29,665 bases of DNA. Origin: Acidimicrobiia bacterium (GTDB taxonomy: Bacteria > Actinomycetota > Acidimicrobiia > IMCC26256 > JAENVU01). The first letter of the stretch is position 1. Every line of letters starts with the position of its first letter. A program made the translations under genes and the position numbers. Under the pieces are notes generated by a model. The model had not been told where the DNA came from. It searched no databases and worked only from the letters and a program-made list of their open reading frames with translations. Shown in pieces: positions 1 through 8,191 of this stretch. The stretch covers positions 1-29,665 of the forward strand of contig JADGON010000405.1 of the NCBI GenBank assembly GCA_017882945.1, given 5' to 3'.

Positions 1-2
1 TC

Positions 3-227
3 GCGGCGGCGACGGCGCAGCACAAGACGTCGACCCCGACGACCACCACGACCCTTCCCGAGACCACGACGACGTTGCCGACGACCACGACGACCACGCG
101 ACCGCTCGAGACGACCACGACGGCGCCCACCACGACGACCACGACCGCGCCGCCGACCACCACCACGACATCGACGACGACGACCACCACCACGTCGACC
201 ACGACCACGACCCGTCCCCACCCGTAG
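3..227 (+). CDS. Thr/Pro-rich C-terminal tail of a truncated protein (partial, 5' end outside window)
   Basis: Frame 3 is open from the window edge to a TAG at 225-227 and gives a 74-residue tail made almost entirely of Thr, with Pro, Ser and Ala (runs such as TTTTLPETTTT and APTTTTTTAPP, ending RPHP). No domain is visible, so the function of the whole protein cannot be told. Such low-complexity Thr/Pro tails are common at the ends or linkers of secreted and wall-associated actinobacterial proteins, where they act as flexible, possibly O-mannosylated, stalks. That role is an inference here. The DNA is a near-repeat of ACG/ACC codons, so length variation by slippage is likely. The gene is convergent with the ABC-F gene. 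Confidence 0.7.
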   Translation, partial: AAATAQHKTSTPTTTTTLPETTTTLPTTTTTTRPLETTTTAPTTTTTTAPPTTTTTSTTTTTTTSTTTTTRPHP

Positions 228-240
228 CAGCTGCGGGTCG

Positions 241-280
241 CCCTCGACCGGCGATCGCGATCAGTGCGATCGGTCGAGGG
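241..280. terminator. Inverted repeat between convergent genes, possible bidirectional terminator
   Basis: CCCTCGACCG (241-250) and CGGTCGAGGG (271-280) are perfect 10-bp complementary arms around a 20-nt loop that itself contains the self-complementary GCGATCGC. The hairpin lies between the stop codons of two convergent genes (227 and 293). It lacks a T-tract, as is usual in high-GC actinobacteria, so terminator function is inferred from position and pairing. Confidence 0.5.
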
Positions 281-292
281 AGATCTTCGGGA

Positions 293-1882
293 CTACGAGA
301 GGGCGACGAGGTCCAGGAGATCGTCGGACCAGTAGTCGAGGTCGCCTTCGGGCATCATCAGGACCCGTTGCGGCTCGAGGGACGCGACGAACTCCGCGTC
401 GTGGCTCACGAGCACGATCGCGCCGGGCCAGCCTCGCAGCGCGCGGCCGATCGCGTCACGCGACGGCGGGTCGAGGTTGTTGGTCGGTTCGTCGAGGAGC
501 AGGAGGTTGTGCTTCCCGGCCACGAGCTGCGCGAGCGCGAGCTTGGTCTTCTCGCCTCCGGAGAGCGTGCCGGCATCCTGGAACGCGATGTCACCCGAGA
601 GACCGAACGTGCCGAGCAGGGTCCGCAGCTGCTGGATCGGCAGGCCCGCGGCGCCGGACAGGAGACCGAGCACCTCCGAGCCCGACGTGATGCCCTCGTG
701 CTCCTGGGCGTAGTAGCCCGCGGAGACGTTGTGGCCGAGGTCCACCGTGCCCGCGTCCGCGGTGGTGTGGCCCGCGAGGATGCGCATCAGGCTCGTCTTG
801 CCGGCGCCATTGAGACCCATGACCAGCAGCCGCTCGCCGCGACCGACGGTGAACTCGACGTCGGTGAAGACCGGCGGTCCACCGTAACCCTTGGTCAATC
901 CGTCCACCGTCAGCACGACGTTGCCCGGACGCGGCGGATCCGGGAAGCGCACCTCGATGTGCTTCTCGCGCTTCGGTCCGGTGACGCGTCCGGTCTGCAG
1001 CTTGCTGACGCGCGTGTCGAGCGCCTTGGCGGTCTTGGCCCGCTTCGAGCTCTGCCCGCGCATGGTGTCGGCGAGATGCCGGAGCCGGTCGATCTCCGCT
1101 CCCTGTCGCGTCGCGAGCCGGGCGAGCCGTTCCTCGTCAGCCGCGCGCGCGGTGATGTACTGGGAGTACGTGCCGCGGTACTCGACCAGGTCACCGTTGT
1201 TGAGGTGCAGGACCCGGGTGATCGACGTGTCGAGCAGCTCCAGGTCGTGGCTCACCACGAGCAGGGCGCCGCGATACTGACGCAGGAAACCGACGAGCCA
1301 CTCCTTCGCGTCATTGTCGAGGTGGTTGGTCGGTTCGTCCAGGAGGAGGAGCTCGCTTCCCGCGAAGAGGATCCGAGCGAGCTCGACGCGGCGCCGCTCC
1401 CCGCCGGAGAGTGCATCGATCGGAAGATCGAGGCGACCGTCGGTGAGCCCGAGCCCTGCCGCGATGCGACGTACGTCCGATTCGGCGGCGTACCCGCCCG
1501 CGTCGCGGAACTCCTCCTCGGCGCGCGCGAACTTGGCGACGTCCTTGTCCGAAGGTGACTCCTCGATCCGGAGCCGCAGCTTCTCGACCCGCTGTGCCGC
1601 GGCGTCGAGGCCGCGGCCGGAGAGGACGTGGGAGAGGCCCGTGTTGTCGACGCCCGAGCCCCGGGTCTGGGGGTTCTGGGGCAGGTATCCGAGGGCATCG
1701 GAGCGCAGCACCACCCCGCCCGCCGAGCCCCCTTCGCCCGCGATGACCTTGAGCATCGTGGTCTTGCCGGTGCCGTTCCGGCCGACGAGGCCGACCTTGT
1801 CGCCCGCGCGCAGCTTGAACGAGGCACCCTCGAGGGTGACCCGGCTCCCGATCTCGATGCGGAGGTCGCGGACGTGCAACAT
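293..1882 (-). CDS. ABC-F family ATP-binding protein (duplicated ATPase, no membrane domain)
   Basis: The 529-residue protein has two ABC ATPase domains and no transmembrane segments, the ABC-F layout of soluble ribosome-associated factors. Domain 1 has Walker A GRNGTGKT at 34-41, signature LSGGERRRVELAR and Walker B LLLLDEPTNHLD. Domain 2 has GLNGAGKTS, LSGGEKTKLALAQ and LLLLDEPTNNLD. Between them is a charged, Arg-rich linker (about 230-310) that in ABC-F proteins reaches the tRNA site of the ribosome. Family members act in translation quality control or antibiotic resistance, and the sequence alone does not say which. The ATG at 1880-1882 is the natural start because the ATPase domain begins immediately after it. 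There is no clear SD. A weak -10-like GACGAT sits six bases upstream of the ATG. The gene is monocistronic and divergent from the acyl-CoA dehydrogenase. Confidence 0.93.
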   Translation of the reverse strand: MLHVRDLRIEIGSRVTLEGASFKLRAGDKVGLVGRNGTGKTTMLKVIAGEGGSAGGVVLRSDALGYLPQNPQTRGSGVDNTGLSHVLSGRGLDAAAQRVEKLRLRIEESPSDKDVAKFARAEEEFRDAGGYAAESDVRRIAAGLGLTDGRLDLPIDALSGGERRRVELARILFAGSELLLLDEPTNHLDNDAKEWLVGFLRQYRGALLVVSHDLELLDTSITRVLHLNNGDLVEYRGTYSQYITARAADEERLARLATRQGAEIDRLRHLADTMRGQSSKRAKTAKALDTRVSKLQTGRVTGPKREKHIEVRFPDPPRPGNVVLTVDGLTKGYGGPPVFTDVEFTVGRGERLLVMGLNGAGKTSLMRILAGHTTADAGTVDLGHNVSAGYYAQEHEGITSGSEVLGLLSGAAGLPIQQLRTLLGTFGLSGDIAFQDAGTLSGGEKTKLALAQLVAGKHNLLLLDEPTNNLDPPSRDAIGRALRGWPGAIVLVSHDAEFVASLEPQRVLMMPEGDLDYWSDDLLDLVALS

Positions 1883-1922
1883 GGGCCCATCGTCTCACGG
1901 CGGACCCGGTGTCCCCGGCTGG

Positions 1923-1951
1923 TTTGCAGGCTTCCCCTCCAGGGCTATCAT
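1923..1951 (+). promoter_or_regulatory. Candidate sigma-A promoter of the acyl-CoA dehydrogenase gene
   Basis: TTTGCA (1923-1928) and TATCAT (1946-1951) are separated by exactly 17 bp, a good match to the housekeeping -35/-10 pattern. The predicted transcript start, near 1958, leaves a leader of about 54 nt that carries a proper SD. Confidence 0.5.
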
Positions 1952-1952
1952 G

Positions 1953-1970
1953 AGTTACCCAGTAGTAACT
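1953..1970. promoter_or_regulatory. Palindromic operator overlapping the transcription start
   Basis: AGTTAC (1953-1958) and GTAACT (1965-1970) are perfect 6-bp inverted arms with a 6-bp spacer. They sit directly downstream of the -10 box, across the predicted start point. The geometry fits repression by a dimeric TetR-type fatty-acid regulator, which commonly control acyl-CoA dehydrogenase genes in actinobacteria. No such regulator gene lies in the window. Confidence 0.45.
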
Positions 1971-2011
1971 TGCGTTTCCCGTCCGGCAGGATTTGTCCGA
2001 AGGAGACCGGA

Positions 2012-3235
2012 ATGAGCGATTTCTCGCTGGATCTCAACGAGGACCAGCTGCAGATGCAGAAGTGGGTCCACGACTTCGCGGAGAACGTGATCCGCCCGGT
2101 AGCCGCGGAGTACGACGAGAAGGAAGAGACCCCCTGGCCGGTGATCCAGGAGGCGGCCAACATCGGCCTCTACTCCCAAGAGGCGATGACGAGCTTCTTC
2201 TCCGACCCGACCGGGCTCACGTTCCCGTTGATCAGCGAAGAGCTGACGTGGGGTTGCGCCGGCATCGGGCTCGCGATCTTCGGCACCACCCTCGGCGTAT
2301 CCGGCATCCTGGGCAGCGGTACGCCGGACCAGATCGCCGAGTGGATCCCGCAGTGCTTCGGCACGCCCGACGACATCCACCTCGCCGCGTTCGCGGTCAC
2401 CGAGGCCGACGCCGGCTCGGACGTGAGCAGCCTGCGCACCCGGGCCGTGTACGACGAGGCCAAGGACGAGTGGGTGATCAACGGCACCAAGACCTGGATC
2501 ACCAACGGCGGCATCGACAAGGTCCCGACCGTGCACGTCGTGGTGGCCTCCGTCGAGCCCGAGCTCAAGGCGCGCGGCCACGCGAGCTTCGTGATCCCGC
2601 CCGGCACGCCCGGGTTGAAGATGGGACAGAAGTTCCAGAAGATGGGCATCCGCGCCAGCCACACGGCCGAGGTCATCCTCGACGATGTGCGCATTCCGGG
2701 TTCATGCCTCCTCGGCGGCAAGGAGAAGCTCGACGAGCGCTTCGCCCGGGCGCGTGAGGGCAAGAGCAACCGCGTGCAGGCGGCGATGAGCACGTTCGAG
2801 GCGAGCCGGCCGTTGGTCGGCGCGCAGGCTCTCGGCATCGCCCGAGCCGCGTACGAGTACTCGCTCGACTACGCCAAGGAGCGCAAGGCCTTCGGTCGGC
2901 CGATCATCGAGAACCAGGCGATCGCGTTCAAGCTCGCCGACATGAAGATGGAGATCGACGCGTCACGCCTCCTCGTATGGCGGGCGTGCTGGATGGCGCG
3001 CAACGGCAAGCAGTTCGTGTCCGGCGAAGGCTCCATGAGCAAGCTGAAGGCGGGCGAGGTCGCGGTCTGGGCGACCGAACAGGCCATCCAGATCCTCGGT
3101 GGCTACGGCTACGTGCGCGACTACCCGGTCGAGAAGTGGCACCGGGACTCGAAGATCTACACGATCTTCGAAGGCACCTCCGAGATCCAGCGCCTGGTGA
3201 TCGCCAGAGCCATCTCGGGCGTCCACATCAAGTAG
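2012..3235 (+). CDS. Acyl-CoA dehydrogenase (canonical, catalytic Glu present)
   Basis: This 407-residue flavoprotein dehydrogenates an acyl-CoA at C2-C3, the first step of beta-oxidation, passing electrons to ETF. It shows the usual three-part fold: an N-terminal helical domain, a middle beta domain with AFAVTEADAGSD and TWITNGG (FAD/substrate loops), and a C-terminal helical domain. The last has YAKERKAFGRPI, ILGGYGYVRDYPVEKWHRD and IFEGTSEIQR. E387 in FEGTSEIQ is the medium/short-chain type catalytic base, so the enzyme should be active. The ATG at 2012 is fixed by AGGAG (2001-2005) six bases upstream. The ORF stays open further upstream, but that part is only the antisense of the ABC-F gene and promoter DNA. 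The substrate cannot be read from the sequence. Confidence 0.93.
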   Translation: MSDFSLDLNEDQLQMQKWVHDFAENVIRPVAAEYDEKEETPWPVIQEAANIGLYSQEAMTSFFSDPTGLTFPLISEELTWGCAGIGLAIFGTTLGVSGILGSGTPDQIAEWIPQCFGTPDDIHLAAFAVTEADAGSDVSSLRTRAVYDEAKDEWVINGTKTWITNGGIDKVPTVHVVVASVEPELKARGHASFVIPPGTPGLKMGQKFQKMGIRASHTAEVILDDVRIPGSCLLGGKEKLDERFARAREGKSNRVQAAMSTFEASRPLVGAQALGIARAAYEYSLDYAKERKAFGRPIIENQAIAFKLADMKMEIDASRLLVWRACWMARNGKQFVSGEGSMSKLKAGEVAVWATEQAIQILGGYGYVRDYPVEKWHRDSKIYTIFEGTSEIQRLVIARAISGVHIK

Positions 3236-3284
3236 CGCGGCCGAGTTCTCCATCGACACCCCAGCCCTGCTGAGTGCGTTGGCC

Positions 3285-3290
3285 TAGCGT
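3285..3290 (+). promoter_or_regulatory. -10 box TAGCGT of a leaderless promoter
   Basis: TAGCGT fits the actinobacterial TAnnnT -10 pattern and ends seven bases before the ATG at 3298, which has no SD. Transcription would start at or next to the start codon. No convincing -35 is visible. Confidence 0.45.
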
Positions 3291-3297
3291 GCGCCGC

Positions 3298-4185
3298 ATG
3301 CTGTCTGGTGCTCGCATCCTGGTGACCGGCCCGACGGGTCAGGTTGCACTCCCCGTCACCCGCGCGCTCGCCGCGGACAACGAGGTCTTCGGCATCGCGC
3401 GGTTCCGCGATCCGGCTGCACGTGAGGTGCTGGAGAAGGCAGGCGTCACCTGCATCGAGGCGAACCTCGCGCAAGGTGATTTCAGCGCCGTGCCGACCGA
3501 CGTCGACTACGTGCTCAACCTCGCGGTGGTCAAGAGCAACCGCTGGGACATCGATCTGGCGGCGAACGCCGAAGCGACCGGCCTGCTCATGGCCCACTGC
3601 CGCAACGCGAAGGCGTGGCTCCAGTGCTCCTCGACGGGGGTATACCAGCCGGCCGGCCAGCATCCGCTGAAGGAGACCGACGCGCTCGGCGACAACCACC
3701 GCGTGATCATGGAGACGTACTCCATCGCCAAGATCGCGGCGGAGACCGTGGCGCGGCTCGGTGCGCGGCAGTGGGAGCTTCCGGTCACGATCGCCCGACT
3801 GAACGTTCCGTACGGGGACAACGGTGGCTGGCCCGCGTTCCATCTCGCCATGATCGAAGCCGGCCAGCCCGTGCCGCTGCATCCGGAGCGTCCCAACACG
3901 TTCAACCCGATCCACGAGGACGACATCATCCGCATGATCCCGCGCCTGTTGGAGATCGCGACCGTGCCCGCGACAACCGTCAACTGGGGCGGCAGCGAGA
4001 CCGCGAGCATCGAAGCGTGGAGTGCGCTGCTCGGTGAGCTCGTCGGTCGTGAGGTGTCCTTCGTCGAGACCGAGCAGACGATCGGCAGCGTCGTGATCGA
4101 TCCCACCAGGATGCATGAGCTCGTCGGGCCGACCGAGGTCGACTGGCGCGACGGCATGCGCCGCATGGTCGAAGCCCAGAGATAG
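3298..4185 (+). CDS. NAD(P)-dependent epimerase/dehydratase (extended SDR)
   Basis: The 295-residue protein has a Rossmann fold beginning ILVTGPTGQVA (residues 7-17, the GxxGxxG dinucleotide loop), a central SSTGVY segment (111-116) and the catalytic YxxxK pair Y141/K145 in ETYSIAKIAAE. It is therefore an extended short-chain dehydrogenase/reductase of the NAD-dependent epimerase/dehydratase type, probably acting on a nucleotide sugar or similar hydroxylated substrate. The substrate is not predictable. The ATG at 3298 is chosen over the in-frame GTG at 3274 because the Rossmann strand starts just after it and a TAGCGT -10 sits directly upstream. The gene follows the acyl-CoA dehydrogenase by 62 bp but appears to have its own promoter. 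Its stop is only 10 bp from the convergent hydrolase. Confidence 0.85.
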   Translation: MLSGARILVTGPTGQVALPVTRALAADNEVFGIARFRDPAAREVLEKAGVTCIEANLAQGDFSAVPTDVDYVLNLAVVKSNRWDIDLAANAEATGLLMAHCRNAKAWLQCSSTGVYQPAGQHPLKETDALGDNHRVIMETYSIAKIAAETVARLGARQWELPVTIARLNVPYGDNGGWPAFHLAMIEAGQPVPLHPERPNTFNPIHEDDIIRMIPRLLEIATVPATTVNWGGSETASIEAWSALLGELVGREVSFVETEQTIGSVVIDPTRMHELVGPTEVDWRDGMRRMVEAQR

Positions 4186-4195
4186 CGCCGACGGT

Positions 4196-5122
<927 letters not shown>

Positions 5123-5128
5123 GGGCGC

Positions 5129-5134
5129 AGAGTA
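5129..5134 (-). promoter_or_regulatory. -10 box TACTCT of a leaderless promoter (hydrolase)
   Basis: Read on the minus strand, TACTCT ends exactly six bases before the ATG of the hydrolase. This is the spacing that puts the transcript start on the A of ATG. No SD is present. Confidence 0.5.
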
Positions 5135-5158
5135 ACCGGAGCACGAGCAACGGGTCTC

Positions 5159-5164
5159 TAGGAT
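5159..5164 (+). promoter_or_regulatory. -10 box TAGGAT of a leaderless promoter (kinase)
   Basis: TAGGAT lies eight bases before the ATG at 5173, which lacks an SD. Together with the minus-strand TACTCT at 5129-5134 it makes a compact divergent promoter pair inside 50 bp. Confidence 0.45.
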
Positions 5165-5172
5165 CGCCGGCC

Positions 5173-6033
5173 ATGGACGGCGAGCTCCGGGAGCGGCTCG
5201 AAGGTGCACTTGGCGCGGCGATTGCCGGCGTGGTGCCGGTGCGCGGGGGAGACGTGGCGATCGCGTACCAAGTGGACCTCGACGACGGTCGGCGGGTGTT
5301 CGCCAAGACGCACCCGGGCGCGCCGCGAGGATTCTTCACGACCGAGGCCACCGGGCTGAGCTGGCTCCGGGAAGTGGACGCGATCGCGGTACCGGAGGTG
5401 CTCGCGGTCTCGGACGATCCACCCAACCATCTGGCGCTGGAGTGGGTCGACGAGGGTCACGGCCGGTCCGGGACCGAGCGCGAGCTCGGAGCCGCGCTGG
5501 CGCGGCTCCACCGGGCGGGTGCACCGTGCTTCGGCCGCCAGGATCGGCGCACCACGGGAAGCCGCAGGCTCCCGAACGAGCCGTGCGCGACCTGGACCGA
5601 GTTCTACGCGACGAACCGTCTCCTCCCGCTCGCCCGGCTCGCCCGCGATGCGCGTGCGCTCCCCGAGACCGCCATCGACTCCCTCGAACGGCTCGCCGAG
5701 CACCTCGAGCGCTTCGACCCGGAAGGCGAACTGCCGTCGCGCCTGCACGGTGACCTGTGGGCGGGCAACCGGCTGATCGACGCGAAGGGCAGGAGCTGGC
5801 TCATCGACCCGGCTGCACACGGAGGCCACCGGGAGTTCGACCTCGCGATGATGCGCCTGTTCGGCGGGTTCGGGCCCGAGTGCTTCGTCGCCTACGCGGA
5901 GGTGCACCCGCTCACCCCCGGCTGGGAGGACCGCGTCGCGCTCCACCAGATCGCACCGCTCGTCGTGCATGCCATCAAGTTCGGCGGTCACTACGTCGAC
6001 GCGGCCGCGAGTGCGATCGGCCGGTACGTCTAG
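5173..6033 (+). CDS. Fructosamine kinase family protein
   Basis: The 286-residue length and motifs match the fructosamine/ketosamine-3-kinase family (APH-like kinase fold). These enzymes phosphorylate sugars attached to amines and so destabilise glycation products. Visible elements are the beta-3 lysine K45 (VFAKTHPGA), the glutamate in FFTTEATGL, the catalytic loop HGDLWAGN (H192, D194, N199) and the metal-binding IDPAAHGGHREFDLAM (D212). All expected catalytic residues are present, in contrast with the pseudokinase domain encoded at 18001-18924. The start at 5173 is supported by the adjacent -10 box and by length agreement with the family. The physiological substrate in bacteria is often unknown and remains so here. 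Confidence 0.9.
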   Translation: MDGELRERLEGALGAAIAGVVPVRGGDVAIAYQVDLDDGRRVFAKTHPGAPRGFFTTEATGLSWLREVDAIAVPEVLAVSDDPPNHLALEWVDEGHGRSGTERELGAALARLHRAGAPCFGRQDRRTTGSRRLPNEPCATWTEFYATNRLLPLARLARDARALPETAIDSLERLAEHLERFDPEGELPSRLHGDLWAGNRLIDAKGRSWLIDPAAHGGHREFDLAMMRLFGGFGPECFVAYAEVHPLTPGWEDRVALHQIAPLVVHAIKFGGHYVDAAASAIGRYV

Positions 6034-6074
6034 CGCTGCGCACCGTCCGCCACCACCCAGGCTCAGGACGCTGA

Positions 6075-6091
6075 CGGGTCCGACCGGCCCG
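6075..6091. terminator. Weak hairpin between convergent genes
   Basis: CGGGTC (6075-6080) can pair with GGCCCG (6086-6091), including one G-U pair, around a 5-nt loop. It lies in the 79-bp gap between the convergent kinase and oxidase stops. There is no T-tract. Terminator function is a positional guess. Confidence 0.25.
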
Positions 6092-6112
6092 AGGCGGCGA
6101 TGCTCCAAGCGG

Positions 6113-7501
6113 CTACGCGCCCGGCTCGATGTTCTGGTTGTGGTGGAAGAGGTTGCCCGGGTCCCACTGCTTCTTCAGTGCCTGCAGGCGGCTGTACTTC
6201 TCGGGCCCGAACGCCGCTTCGACGCGGCCGCCACCCTCGTCGCCGATGTAGTTGAGATACACGCGCCCCGTCGTCCAGGGCTTCATCGCCGCGGCGATCG
6301 CGCGGGTGTACTCGATGTTGCGATCGGTGTCGGCGGGGTCGGGCCACATCGAGAGGTAGTGGAGGTTCCACGGTGCATTGCGCTGGCCGAACGCGGTCTC
6401 TGCGTCATCCACCCGGGCGACCGCGCCGCCACCGGGAACCACGATGATGCTCGTCAGCGGCGAGACCGGCTTCGTCGCGATGTCGACGAGCGTGTCGATC
6501 GCCTCGTCGGGCAGACCGGTGAGGAAGTCCGCGGACCAGTAGTTCTGCATTCCGTGCGGGTTCGCACCGTCGAGCAGCTGCTGGTGAGCGAGGTACGGCA
6601 TCGGGCCCGTCATGTCGATCCCCGGCGGACCGAACTCGCGCAGCGGCCGGAACGCCTCCTCGGCGCCCTCCAGCGGGCCCGCGTAGAGGCAGACCACGCC
6701 GATCACCGGCTGACCGCGCACCGGCTCGGGCACGAAGTCCTCCGGCGGCGCGGTCACGAACGCGAGGCCGCCGCAGACCTCGTCGGGCGCACGCTCCATG
6801 AAGTCGCGGTAGAAACGCAGGAGCTCGTGGCCCCTCGACGCGGGGTACATGAGCATGCCGCCGAAGACGGTCGGCCCGATCTGGTGCAGGCCGATGTGAA
6901 ACGCCGTCACGATCCCGAAGTTGCCACCGCCTCCCCGCAGTCCCCAGAAGAGATCGGTGTTCTCCGTGGCCGACGCGACGACCTGCTCGCCTGCCGCGGT
7001 GACAACCTCCGCCTTGATGAGGTTGTCGCACACGAATCCGTACTTGCGCTCGAGCCATCCGCTGCCGCTGCCGAGCGTGAGGCCCGCGATCCCCGTCGTC
7101 GACATCCGTCCACCCGTCACCGCGAGCCCGTGCTCCTGGGTCGCGGCGTCGAACTCGCCCCAGGTCACGCCACCCTCGGCCCGCACGGTCTTCGCCGCCG
7201 GGTCCACGTCGACGGCCTTGAGCGCCCGCAGGTCCACCACGATCCCGGCATCACAGACCGCAGAGCCCGTCACGCCGTGCCCGCCGCCGTAGACGGAGAG
7301 CTCCAGTCCGCGCGCCGCGGCGAGCCGGACCGCCGCGGCGACGTCGTCGGCGTCGGCACACCGGGCGATGAGTGCCGGGTACCGGTCGATCATGCCGTTG
7401 AACACCTGGCGGGCCTCGTCGTACCCGTCGGATTCGGGGTGGAGCAGGTCTCCCTTGAAGCCGGGGAGCTCCAAGCTCTCGTTCACGCGCGTGTCAGCCA
7501 T
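6113..7501 (-). CDS. FAD-linked oxidoreductase, BBE/PCMH type
   Basis: The 462-residue protein has an FAD-binding PCMH domain (about 42-215) and a C-terminal berberine-bridge (BBE) segment, YLNYIGDEGGG...WDPGNLFHHNQNIEPG. H75 in VYGGGHGVTG is the expected 8-alpha-histidyl FAD attachment site. The second, cysteinyl attachment site of plant-type BBE proteins is absent: the loop reads TTGIAGLTLGSGSGWLERKYG. Flavin should therefore be linked through His only. Family members oxidise sugars, alcohols or aromatic side chains using oxygen. The substrate is unknown. No signal peptide is seen, so it is probably cytoplasmic. The ATG at 7499-7501 is preceded by GGGAGGG about five bases upstream, a good SD, so this gene is leadered. 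It is divergent from the sigma factor gene. Confidence 0.9.
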   Translation of the reverse strand: MADTRVNESLELPGFKGDLLHPESDGYDEARQVFNGMIDRYPALIARCADADDVAAAVRLAAARGLELSVYGGGHGVTGSAVCDAGIVVDLRALKAVDVDPAAKTVRAEGGVTWGEFDAATQEHGLAVTGGRMSTTGIAGLTLGSGSGWLERKYGFVCDNLIKAEVVTAAGEQVVASATENTDLFWGLRGGGGNFGIVTAFHIGLHQIGPTVFGGMLMYPASRGHELLRFYRDFMERAPDEVCGGLAFVTAPPEDFVPEPVRGQPVIGVVCLYAGPLEGAEEAFRPLREFGPPGIDMTGPMPYLAHQQLLDGANPHGMQNYWSADFLTGLPDEAIDTLVDIATKPVSPLTSIIVVPGGGAVARVDDAETAFGQRNAPWNLHYLSMWPDPADTDRNIEYTRAIAAAMKPWTTGRVYLNYIGDEGGGRVEAAFGPEKYSRLQALKKQWDPGNLFHHNQNIEPGA

Positions 7502-7581
7502 CGTGCCCTCCCAGGGTCTCCCTTGCCGTCACGACATCTTCGAATGCCGCAGGCGTGCGGATCAACTCGGAGGGGGCATTT

Positions 7582-7609
7582 CCATCCAGCGGTCGATCCG
7601 CAACGAACT
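7582..7609 (+). promoter_or_regulatory. Candidate ECF (SigK-like) autoregulatory promoter
   Basis: CCATCC (7582-7587) is identical to the -35 hexamer known for mycobacterial SigK. Fifteen bases later, ACGAACT (7603-7609) partly matches the SigK -10 (CCGAATC; 4 of 7). It ends six bases before the ATG at 7616, which has no SD, so the transcript would be leaderless. Self-activation by the encoded sigma factor is inferred. Confidence 0.4.
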
Positions 7610-7615
7610 TCCCGC

Positions 7616-8191
7616 ATGGAAGCACTGGACGCGCGACCCGACGCGACGCTCGTCGCGATCGTGGCCCAGCGCGATCCCGATGCGCTCGAAGAGCTCTACC
7701 GCCGCCATTCGGTCGCGGTGTTCGGGGTGGCGCGCCGGGTCACCGGGGTGCCGGAGCACGGCGAAGAGGTGCTCCAAGAGGTGTTCCTGCGCCTGTGGCG
7801 GAACCCCGAGCGCTTCGATCCGGCCCGCGGTGCGCTGCGATCCTTCCTCCTCATGGATGCGAACGCGCGGGCGATCGAGCTGGTGCGTCGCGACGCCGCG
7901 AGAAGGGGTCGGGAGGAGCGGACGATCACGTTGGCGGAGGCGCCGGGTGGTGACGAGATCGGCGGCGAGCTGTGGGATCTCGTCGTCGCGGATCACCTGC
8001 GCGAGGCGCTCGACGCCCTCACCCCGATGGAGCGGGAAGCGATCGAGCTCGCGTACTACAGCGGACATACCTACCGCGAGGTCGCCACCATCCTCGGTCA
8101 ACCCGAGGGAACCGTGAAGAGTCGGATTCGCAGCGGCTTGCAGCGCATGCGGGACCGGCTCGTCGCGGCCGAGATCGGAGATGCGTCATGA
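7616..8191 (+). CDS. ECF RNA polymerase sigma factor (SigK-like)
   Basis: The 191-residue protein has a sigma-70 region 2 (about 25-92, with HGEEVLQEVFLRLWRNPERFD) and region 4 (about 133-182, LTPMEREAIELAYYSGHTYREVATILG...GTVKSRIRSGLQRM). There is no region 3, which defines the ECF class. The region 4 wording is close to the mycobacterial SigK type. It directs RNA polymerase to stress or envelope genes and should be held by the anti-sigma encoded next. ATG 7616 is chosen because a candidate promoter ends just before it and the sigma domain follows directly. An in-frame ATG about 72 bp upstream would lie upstream of that promoter. The stop overlaps the anti-sigma start (ATGA, 8188-8191), which keeps the pair in step. 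Confidence 0.92.
   Translation: MEALDARPDATLVAIVAQRDPDALEELYRRHSVAVFGVARRVTGVPEHGEEVLQEVFLRLWRNPERFDPARGALRSFLLMDANARAIELVRRDAARRGREERTITLAEAPGGDEIGGELWDLVVADHLREALDALTPMEREAIELAYYSGHTYREVATILGQPEGTVKSRIRSGLQRMRDRLVAAEIGDAS

Noticed and set aside
1..227. CRISPR-like or tandem repeat array in the ACG/ACC-rich stretch
   Set aside because: The repetition follows the codon frame of a Thr/Pro tail and has no spacer-repeat structure.
1628..2011. N-terminal extension of the acyl-CoA dehydrogenase frame
   Set aside because: It runs antisense to the ABC-F gene and through the promoter. A strong SD and a family-typical N-terminus place the start at 2012.
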